From a virus, in IMG/VR virus record IMGVR_UViG_3300043411_000984, positions 1-45,761 of that record: DNA of 45,761 nt, one strand, 5' to 3'. Below the pieces are notes generated by a model. The model did no database searches. It saw nothing but the letters and a program-made list of their open reading frames with translations, and was not told where the DNA came from. Of this stretch, positions 40,504 through 45,761 are shown piece by piece. The position numbers and the translations under genes were made by a program. Within the stretch, counting starts at the first letter, position 1. Each line of letters starts with the position of its first letter.

Positions 40504-42101
40504 CCGTGCGGAAGTTCCGGGTTATTGTTGTTGTGCGCGTATTGCGTTCTAACCGGCGTATTCCCCTTTTGTGGGCGAAAGTCCGGGTTGAACCAAATTA
40601 GTATCATATACGCAGCCCCGGCTTCAACGCAGGCCAATCCAAACAGCATACCAATAGGCCACCCGGCAACCTTCGCCCATAGGTAGATATTAATCAGTAG
40701 GATGGTTGCCGAGCCAAGCGATACAACGACAAGCGTCTTTTTTGCTATTCTGTGAATCTCCCAAAAACCCTCTTTTGCGGCAACCTTCGCCCACAGCCAG
40801 CAGATCATAAGGATCAAAACAATCATCGAAGCCAATTCCCAAAAGCCGAACATAATGACATCCCACCAAGGCTTTGCCATGCCGCCCGCCGTATTGCTAT
40901 ATTTCCAAATCTCGAATTTTGCGCGTTCGGCCATATCCACCATCGCCAGGCTATCCGGCATTTGGAAAGATTCGCCCTGCAAATCCTCAGCCGCCGCCGT
41001 CTCATTGTGCGGCCTCATGGCTGCCGCCTTGGTAACGGGCCGATCAGCAACTTCGCCCGTTTGCGAAGCCTTGTACACCGACTTGTTACCGGCCATCACG
41101 GCGAGCAATTCACCGCCACCGCTGTCGCGGTAGCCGGGTACTTTTTTCAGTAGTTCCGCGTAATTGTCGGAACCGTTGCCCTTCCGGTATATGTCGGACT
41201 GCGAAAAAATGTAAGACACGGAAACGCCGGAAGGCGGAACCTCATTACCTATTTTAGTTGCCGCTACTTTCGCGGATTTCTGCCCGAAGGCGGAAACGGA
41301 AAACAACAGGAAAACAACAAGGGATGCGCCGACCATTTCCGCGAAGGTCACAGAAGCGCGGGCCGGATTGATCGACAGTTTTTTCCGTGCCGACCATTCG
41401 CGGAAGTGCGGCGCGAAGCGGTCAATGTATGCCTGAAATTCCGTTATATCTTCCGTTGTGAAACGGGCGTTTTTCGCCACTATCCTTTGTTCGTCTGTCC
41501 AATTTTCAGTTTGAAACGGCGCGTCATCCCGCGTGAAAACTATGTCATCTTCACCCGGCCCCGTGTAGATTGTTGCACCCGGCTGGCCTTGTTTCAAAGA
41601 CACTACCCACCGGGCCGGGGTTGTTTGCTTTCTTGCAACCGCCAAACGTTCGGCATATTGTTCGTCTGTTTCGCCGGGATAAGACGCCACAAGTATATCA
41701 GGCCCAAATGCGGGCGCGAGCCATATCGTTTCAGGCAACGCCGCCGACGTATCAAAATGCAGGCGAACACCGATAATGGAAAGCAGCCGCGTTGCCGGCC
41801 CTTCCTCTGGGCCAACCGTCGGCGTAAATTCAGGCACCGACACGGCCAGGCCGCGCAATATGGCGAAGGCCAGAACGCCCGCCGTTACCGTCACGATTGT
41901 CAGGAAGATTGTGATTAACTGGTTGTGCAGTATTTCCGCGTGGGCAGGATGGGTTGCCGTAAGGTAAAGCCCGGCAACGATCAGCCCGGCGGCTATTACG
42001 ACCGGAATCATTATCCAATGCGGCCACAGGTCGCGGCGCGTTTGGATGAAATTCGTCAGGATTTGAAATTGATAGCGGAAAAGTGTTTCAATCTTGTTCA
42101 T
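40500..42101 (-). CDS. Large polytopic membrane protein, unknown function
   Basis: A 533-residue protein from the ATG at complement 42101. It has about six membrane segments: two near the N-terminus (IMIPVVIAAGLIVAGLYLT; LITIFLTIVTVTAGVLAFAI), one central (LVVFLLFSVSAFG, near 270) and three C-terminal (ELASMIVLILMICWLW; LVVVSLGSATILLINIYLW; GMLFGLACVEAGAAYMILIW). Between them lie a cytoplasmic domain (about 85-260) and a predicted periplasmic domain (about 285-415, with SGGGELLAVMAGNKSVYKAS). It matches no family I know and is the largest protein of the leftward operon. Confidence 0.65.
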   Translation of the reverse strand: MNKIETLFRYQFQILTNFIQTRRDLWPHWIMIPVVIAAGLIVAGLYLTATHPAHAEILHNQLITIFLTIVTVTAGVLAFAILRGLAVSVPEFTPTVGPEEGPATRLLSIIGVRLHFDTSAALPETIWLAPAFGPDILVASYPGETDEQYAERLAVARKQTTPARWVVSLKQGQPGATIYTGPGEDDIVFTRDDAPFQTENWTDEQRIVAKNARFTTEDITEFQAYIDRFAPHFREWSARKKLSINPARASVTFAEMVGASLVVFLLFSVSAFGQKSAKVAATKIGNEVPPSGVSVSYIFSQSDIYRKGNGSDNYAELLKKVPGYRDSGGGELLAVMAGNKSVYKASQTGEVADRPVTKAAAMRPHNETAAAEDLQGESFQMPDSLAMVDMAERAKFEIWKYSNTAGGMAKPWWDVIMFGFWELASMIVLILMICWLWAKVAAKEGFWEIHRIAKKTLVVVSLGSATILLINIYLWAKVAGWPIGMLFGLACVEAGAAYMILIWFNPDFRPQKGNTPVRTQYAHNNNNPELPHG

Positions 42102-42202
42102 AAGCACTTTTTAAGCACCTTTTTTTAAGTTGTAAGTATATTGGGGGAGTGGTTAAGTCGTTGATTTATAAAGGCTATTTGAGCACAAGCACTAAAAAGC
42201 AC
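42101..42202 (-). promoter_or_regulatory. Cluster of AGCAC (GTGCT) repeats upstream of the polytopic gene
   Basis: AGCAC occurs five times: 42103-42107, 42114-42118, 42182-42186, 42188-42192 and 42198-42202. The pairs are spaced 10-11 bases apart, at both ends of the gap before the 533-residue gene, and AT-rich sequence lies between. This resembles operator half-sites on one face of the helix. No -7 box is evident. Confidence 0.4.
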
Positions 42203-42539
42203 CGCTTTCTTTTTTTAAAGCCCTGCCAAATGCGGCATGAAGCCTTTTTGCGTAATCAATTGATATTTTGCACTGCGCTTTGATGTTTTTTATTTTGCCG
42301 CCAGCGGCAAAAATTCGCTTTGCCATTGTGTTTATTTCGGCGTTGTTCATTCCATATGCGGCAAGTTCCCGTCTGTCATGCAATGTCAATTCAGGCACGG
42401 CAGCAGGCCGAGAAGTAGATTTCAGCACCCAACCGAAAGTCTGCGTTTGCCGGTTCTCTACGAACATCGTAGAGACCTTAGCGGGCGCTTCTTGTGCCGC
42501 ATTTTCGGTATCCTTCTTTCCTGATGAGTAGATTATCAT
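42192..42539 (-). CDS. Hypothetical protein, second gene of the membrane operon
   Basis: A 115-residue soluble protein from the ATG at complement 42539, sharing that base with the stop of the upstream gene (TAATG). The C-terminal half is helical and basic (NNAEINTMAKRIFAAGGKIK; YAKRLHAAFGRALKK) and could bind DNA. The N-terminal half is polar and flexible. Confidence 0.65.
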   Translation of the reverse strand: MIIYSSGKKDTENAAQEAPAKVSTMFVENRQTQTFGWVLKSTSRPAAVPELTLHDRRELAAYGMNNAEINTMAKRIFAAGGKIKNIKAQCKISIDYAKRLHAAFGRALKKESGAF

Positions 42540-43231
42540 TAGTCTAATTTTGAATCTCTGAATAAATAAAGAGCGATAAATGACGCCGCGCAAATGAACG
42601 CGCAAAGGCTACCGGTTACCACGTTATCAACCACCGGTGTCTTAAATACTTCAAAATGCACCTTCCAAGCCGCACAGTCAACGAAAAATATAAAGGCCAG
42701 GGCATTGCCAGAGGTACGCGGCAAAGTGGCGTCTGAGGCCAACAGGAGCGCAGCCAGGACAACGATAAACACCGTTCCCCCTCCGATTTGGCCGGGAATG
42801 TCCCACAACACGGCGCAATCGTACCAGATCAACAGCCCGTGCATCACAACCACCGTAAAAAGCAGGGCCGAAATAAGGAAGCGGCGCACCTGATGAAACG
42901 ACGGCCAAACAAATTTTGCCCGCCCCGGCGCGGGGGTATTCTCGACAGCCGGGGCAGGTTGGTTAACAGGTATGGTTGAATCAGTCCGAATAATCTGTTT
43001 TGGCGGGGCCGGTTTGGCGGGAGCGGAAATAGCCGGACGCGGGGCGGAAGCGTTACCCAAAAGTATCCGCTGCTCATCTTCCGTTAATTCGGAATAAAGC
43101 GACCACTTTCCGCCGGATGGGTGTGGAAGTTCCTTTTTTGCTTTCCGCCAAAGCGTATCCGGTTTCCGGCCATACGCTTCCGCTAATTCCGTTATATTCA
43201 TCCGTTTTCCTATTTCGTGAATTTGTCCCAT
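42539..43231 (-). CDS. Membrane-tethered helix-turn-helix protein
   Basis: A 230-residue protein. The N-terminal domain (MNITELAEAYGRKPDTLWRK, then HPSGGKWSLYSELTEDEQRI) reads as an HTH followed by a short conserved-looking segment. A Pro/Ala-rich linker (about 62-98) follows, then about four membrane segments (RFLISALLFTVVVMHGLLIW; GGGTVFIVVLAALLLAS; ALAFIFFVDCAAW; VVTGSLCAFICAASFIALYL). First gene after a perfect promoter and divergent from a rightward operon. It is a plausible membrane-bound regulator sensing envelope state. Confidence 0.7.
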   Translation of the reverse strand: MGQIHEIGKRMNITELAEAYGRKPDTLWRKAKKELPHPSGGKWSLYSELTEDEQRILLGNASAPRPAISAPAKPAPPKQIIRTDSTIPVNQPAPAVENTPAPGRAKFVWPSFHQVRRFLISALLFTVVVMHGLLIWYDCAVLWDIPGQIGGGTVFIVVLAALLLASDATLPRTSGNALAFIFFVDCAAWKVHFEVFKTPVVDNVVTGSLCAFICAASFIALYLFRDSKLD

Positions 43232-43274
43232 TTTCCGTTTCCGTTTCCGACGGAATCATTTTCCGTTCATGGCA

Positions 43275-43305
43275 CAAATGTACACGCTTAAATTTATATT
43301 CCAAA
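43275..43305 (-). promoter_or_regulatory. Leftward promoter with perfect Bacteroidetes consensus
   Basis: On the minus strand TTTG (complement 43302-43305), a 19-base spacer and TACATTTG (complement 43275-43282) match TTTG-N19-TANNTTTG exactly, followed by TGCCATG. Transcription would start near 43269, 38 bases before the ATG of the HTH-membrane gene. Confidence 0.85.
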
Positions 43306-43341
43306 CACTTTGGAAATTAATTTCGATTTTTCTTTCCAAAT
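43301..43341. promoter_or_regulatory. Possible operator: paired TTCCAAA/TTTGGAA sites
   Basis: The divergent region holds TTCCAAACACTTTGGAA (43299-43315, a near-perfect inverted repeat) that covers the leftward -33 box, and another TTTCCAAA at 43333-43340. A further repeated block TTCCG / CGGAA lies at about 43235-43266. These are natural sites for a regulator controlling both directions. Confidence 0.45.
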
Positions 43342-43363
43342 TGATGGGAACGCCCCATATTTG
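43333..43363 (+). promoter_or_regulatory. Possible rightward promoter, divergent
   Basis: TTTC (43333-43336), 19 bases, CATATTTG (43356-43363) differs from the consensus at two positions. It would give an almost leaderless transcript for the ATG at 43368. Confidence 0.35.
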
Positions 43364-43367
43364 CGGC

Positions 43368-43598
43368 ATGGAACTAAACATGACCCACATGGAAGCATGG
43401 AAGTATTTTTATAAGTGGATGGAATCACGCCGCGATGCGGGCGAGATTTCGCAAATACCGAAAGATGTTCAGGAAGCGAAGTACGCCGCAAACGGCGACC
43501 GCCGGCACGGCCTCGGAGAAAAGCGTATAAAAAACCTACTCACCAAATACGCACCCGACCGCTACGAATTTCGTGAAACCGTTATCCTAAAGGATTGA
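43368..43598 (+). CDS. Small hypothetical protein of the divergent operon
   Basis: A 76-residue basic protein from the ATG at 43368 (a second ATG lies four codons in). Features: aromatic helix MEAWKYFYKWMESRRDAGE, then GLGEKRIKNLLTKYAPDRY, which could bind DNA. It is divergent from the HTH-membrane gene, a place where phages keep switch proteins. No family is recognised. Confidence 0.65.
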   Translation: MELNMTHMEAWKYFYKWMESRRDAGEISQIPKDVQEAKYAANGDRRHGLGEKRIKNLLTKYAPDRYEFRETVILKD

Positions 43599-43601
43599 AC
43601 C

Positions 43602-43931
43602 ATGACCACAAAGGAAAAAGTAATCAGGGCCGCAATAGCGGACGCAAAAAGGCAGATTGAAAAAATAGACGCATTGCTCAATGCCACGCCTATTTCAGAG
43701 ATTATCAAAATAAGGGAAGAGGCGCGAGCGCTACTGGAGCAAAATCAGGGTATTGGAAAAAGGACAGACCCGGAGTTTTTAAAAGCGTTGGAAGGATTGT
43801 CGCATCGCGAAAAAAAGCAGTTTCGTATTGCTAAAAGCATGAAAAACAGCACCGACCTGATTGAAAAGAAAGTGAAACTTGATTTTGAGTTGCGCGACCT
43901 GAATAACGAACTTTACTTCCTAACAAGATGA
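43602..43931 (+). CDS. Coiled-coil hypothetical protein
   Basis: A 109-residue, highly charged helical protein (IRAAIADAKRQIEKIDALLN; DLIEKKVKLDFELRDLNNEL) that should form coiled coils. Three bases after the previous stop. Its TGA overlaps the ATG of the broken zinc-ribbon frame. Confidence 0.65.
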   Translation: MTTKEKVIRAAIADAKRQIEKIDALLNATPISEIIKIREEARALLEQNQGIGKRTDPEFLKALEGLSHREKKQFRIAKSMKNSTDLIEKKVKLDFELRDLNNELYFLTR

Positions 43932-44132
43932 CCACCATCCACATCCCGGCGGCATCCTGCACATTACCGAATCAAAGGCACTTTGCCCGGCGTGTAACGC
44001 CCTCAGCCTATCGAAAAACTGGAACCAAAATGGGAGAAAGTAAAGGGCTTTTCGATGCGCCACAAATGCCAGTGCGGGAAGTGGATGCACATAACCTGTA
44101 ATTATATGGGCGACTTTGTCGCGTATGATTGA
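43928..44132 (+). pseudogene. Frameshifted zinc-ribbon gene
   Basis: Two reading frames together spell a small zinc-ribbon protein. One contains GGILHITESKALCPACN, and the other, after a one-base slip near 44001, contains KLEPKWEKVKGFSMRHKCQC and GKWMHITCNYMGDFVAYD ending at TGA 44130-44132. The CxxC and CxC pairs fall in different frames, and the ATG at 43928 is in a third, so at least two indels would be needed to restore it. Confidence 0.5.
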
Positions 44133-44156
44133 ATAACATTTGCCACCACCGCAAAC

Positions 44157-44189
44157 AAAAAAGCCCCGGCGTAGTGCCGAGGCTTTTTT
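44157..44189. terminator. Bidirectional terminator
   Basis: AAAAAAGCC-C-CGGC (44157-44170) pairs with GCCG-A-GGCTTTTTT (44176-44189), with one C-A mismatch and a five-base loop. It carries A-run and T-run on both sides, as expected between the rightward operon and the leftward methyltransferase gene. Confidence 0.85.
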
Positions 44190-44248
44190 CGTCTAACTGT
44201 CGTTTCCCGGCCATCGGCGCTATGCGCGCCGGGGCGTGAAACTTTGAG

Positions 44249-44707
44249 TTAGCGGTAATTTAAAATAGAGAACGTGCCGATCTTTGCCTTTTCGCCGAAA
44301 ATGATAATGCACATCGGCAGCCAAAGACCTCGTTCTTCGTCGTTAAAATTTACTTCGCCATTGATAAATCGAATTTCTGATTTGACACAAACTTCCGCCC
44401 ACCATTTTGTATTACTTCTTACTGGAATTAAACAAACTTTCGTTCCTCCAAGTCTTCCGGCATCGTTACACGCTTTCTTTACCCACTTATTCAAGTCTCG
44501 GCTAAATGGAGGATTCATCCAGCAGTTACCCTCCCAATCCATCGAAAGGGCATTATCTTCCTTTGTCCAATAATCTGACAACTTATGGTTTAATGCACTT
44601 GCGCAGACATCTTTCGTTAAGCCGAACTCGCATATCAGTGGCTCCACTATTTTAAGTGGAGTGCTGTATTCGACACTAATGCTTGATCCGACTATCTTGG
44701 TTCCCAT
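44249..44707 (-). CDS. Phage-type DNA N6-adenine methyltransferase (Dam family)
   Basis: A 152-residue enzyme of the phage DNA N-6-adenine-methyltransferase family. Motifs: EYSTP (13-17), DVCASALNHKLSDYWTKEDN (33-52, the typical 'CASxxNxxxxxYWTxExNAL') and catalytic NPPF at 65-68. It would methylate adenine in phage DNA. Base composition is clearly more AT-rich than neighbours, with few of the CCGG/GCCG strings common elsewhere. This suggests recent acquisition. Confidence 0.88.
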   Translation of the reverse strand: MGTKIVGSSISVEYSTPLKIVEPLICEFGLTKDVCASALNHKLSDYWTKEDNALSMDWEGNCWMNPPFSRDLNKWVKKACNDAGRLGGTKVCLIPVRSNTKWWAEVCVKSEIRFINGEVNFNDEERGLWLPMCIIIFGEKAKIGTFSILNYR

Positions 44708-44797
44708 GTATAAAGATTTTATTGTGAGTAAAAAATACCGCTAACCCGCTTCAACTTCCATGCTCGCTAAACGGTCGCACAGTCGTCGAAGCCTCAG
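44708..44797. other. Intergenic gap before the methyltransferase
   Basis: Ninety bases between two leftward genes hold an AT-rich stretch (44710-44735) and no clear promoter box or hairpin. Nothing else is supported here. Confidence 0.5.
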
Positions 44798-45106
44798 TTA
44801 AAGATGCTTTTCAATCAATCCCTCCACCACTGCCGTAACGGACACCCCGTCTTTTTCGGCAGCATTAACGAGCCGCTCGGAAAGGTCGGCCCGGATTGCC
44901 AGGTTGTGCCGGCGGTTCGGCTTTGCGATGCGCCCGCCGCCGGGTTTTTTCGGGCGGGTCGGGATTGTGGCGTTGTGTTGTTGTTGCGCCGATTTGGCTG
45001 CTTCGTATGTTCCGAACGGGCCGATTCGCTCGCCGGTTGAAAATGGCCGCTGGCATAGTGTCCATCGGTGGGTGGGGCGAGAGCGGGAGAGGTAGTAGTT
45101 TACCAT
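44798..45106 (-). CDS. Ribbon-helix-helix-like protein with N-terminal extension
   Basis: A 102-residue basic protein. The C-terminal 36 residues (NLAIRADLSERLVNAAEKDG, then VSVTAVVEGLIEKHL) have the strand-helix-helix pattern of ribbon-helix-helix DNA-binding proteins. The N-terminal part (WTLCQRPFSTGERIGPFGTY) could be a small separate fold, and a basic Lys/Pro/Gly linker joins them. Possibly a transcriptional regulator of this end of the genome. Confidence 0.65.
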   Translation of the reverse strand: MVNYYLSRSRPTHRWTLCQRPFSTGERIGPFGTYEAAKSAQQQHNATIPTRPKKPGGGRIAKPNRRHNLAIRADLSERLVNAAEKDGVSVTAVVEGLIEKHL

Positions 45107-45110
45107 GCCG

Positions 45111-45326
45111 TCACAGTTTTTTCCCGAAATACGGGTTTTTCATAATTTCCCCGGCGCCGTTTTTGAAGTGGGAAAACTTTCCCAGAGAAAACCCGGCGGG
45201 CCATCCAGTTCCGTACAATGTAAACCCATACACATCGTGCATGGAAACCGAAATAATTGGCGTCCAACTTTCGTTGATAAGAACCTCCGAGATCGATGGT
45301 AAGATATTAACCATTTTTCGTTTCAT
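45111..45326 (-). CDS. Small hypothetical protein
   Basis: A 71-residue frame just upstream of the ribbon-helix-helix gene with a four-base gap. It starts MKRKMVNILPSISEVLINES. It has a mixed beta pattern and no recognised motif. Codon pattern is compatible with a real gene, but support is mainly positional. Confidence 0.45.
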   Translation of the reverse strand: MKRKMVNILPSISEVLINESWTPIISVSMHDVYGFTLYGTGWPAGFSLGKFSHFKNGAGEIMKNPYFGKKL

Positions 45327-45493
45327 TTTTCGCCCTCCCTGGGCCAGGTTGCCGAAATACCCGGCGTTATCCTTCTTATAGTGGAATGGGCTATGCCCTT
45401 ACGTATTTTTCCAAAACCAAAGACGCCGTATGAAAACAAGTTTTATCCATAGGCCGCGTCTGCGGTGTCCGTCTGGGTCGTGTACGGCGCGCC

Positions 45494-45742
45494 TCATTTG
45501 GCAGCATATTTAGCCGCTACGCTCTTTGCGCTTGCAATATCGTTTTCAGACATTGCGGTATAATCCTCATCGCCCTCAATTATTGCAATAGCGTCTTTCA
45601 TGGTCATTATTTGTTTGGCAAGGTCATCCATTTCTTTGGCGTCTACTTCGCCATTTTGGTAGTATTTGTCGGATGCGTTAATGTGTTTTGTTTTGAGGGC
45701 AGAGAGGTCTGATTTTGCGGCGGATACATTGTAGGTTGTCAT
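45494..45742 (-). CDS. Small hypothetical protein (complete copy)
   Basis: An 82-residue soluble, helical protein (SAAKSDLSALKTKHINASDK; MDDLAKQIMTMKDAIAIIEG) ending in Ala/Lys repeats. The gene spans the terminal repeat, so its first part recurs at 1-158. No family is recognised. It would be transcribed leftward from the intergenic region at about 196-227 on the circle. Confidence 0.65.
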   Translation of the reverse strand: MTTYNVSAAKSDLSALKTKHINASDKYYQNGEVDAKEMDDLAKQIMTMKDAIAIIEGDEDYTAMSENDIASAKSVAAKYAAK

Positions 45743-45761
45743 CTTGTTTTGTTTATTGCGT
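45585..45761. repeat. Terminal direct repeat, right copy
   Basis: It repeats bases 1-177 with one mismatch (C at 45634 against T at 50). Removing one copy gives a circular map of about 45,584 bp. Confidence 0.95.

Noticed and set aside
1-45761. Integrase, excisionase or transposase
   Set aside because: No tyrosine or serine recombinase or DDE transposase motif was found in any plausible gene, so temperate lifestyle is not supported despite the switch-like divergent region and the tRNA-like element.

Overview
The window reads as one complete tailed-phage genome. Its first 177 bases recur at its end (45585-45761) with a single mismatch, so the sequence closes into a circle of about 45,584 bp. 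The host is very probably a member of the Bacteroidetes, and the virion siphovirus-like with a tail set by a 961-residue tape measure. Three things point to that host. Several intergenic spots carry the Bacteroidetes promoter pattern (TTTG, 18-20 bases, TANNTTTG). Genes mostly lack Shine-Dalgarno sites and have A-rich leaders. Several exported proteins have signal peptides ending in FAQ or FGQ. I see no integrase or transposase.

Layout. 537-9648 is a rightward early block: small genes, an ERF annealing protein with an SSB-like partner, a NinB-like protein, a tRNA-like element, an adenine methyltransferase, an unexplained strongly paired RNA element (4775-4852), a replication initiator carrying four 22-bp iterons and an AT-rich stretch (a lambda O-like origin), a DnaB helicase, a C5-methyltransferase-like protein and a VRR-NUC nuclease. 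A terminator and a new promoter (about 9665-9724) separate this from a ParB/methyltransferase system split over three overlapping frames next to a run of ten G.

11747-22238 carries packaging and head genes (terminase, portal with an embedded zinc-finger-like motif, MuF-like protein). A 907-residue fibre-like protein and a second exported protein interrupt this block before the scaffold and major capsid genes. 22251-36563 continues with capsid, connectors, tail chaperones with a canonical TTTTTTC slippery site, tape measure, tail tip proteins, a tail-tube gene with its own promoter and terminator, and a second 909-residue fibre that shares a module with the first. 36609-38153 is a lysis region: two membrane proteins, an HU-like protein and an M15 peptidase.

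38247-43231 is a leftward eight-gene operon running from a perfect Bacteroidetes promoter to a terminator. Its products are mostly membrane proteins: a predicted membrane-tethered HTH protein, a six-segment protein, a membrane-tethered GIY-YIG-like protein and a membrane-anchored transglycosylase-like protein. It is the least explained part of the genome and the best candidate for an undescribed system. A short divergent rightward operon (43368-44132) ends in a broken zinc-ribbon gene. A leftward cluster (44249-45742) holds an AT-rich phage Dam methyltransferase, a ribbon-helix-helix protein and small unknowns.

Functions are inferred by reading motifs; no database search was run.
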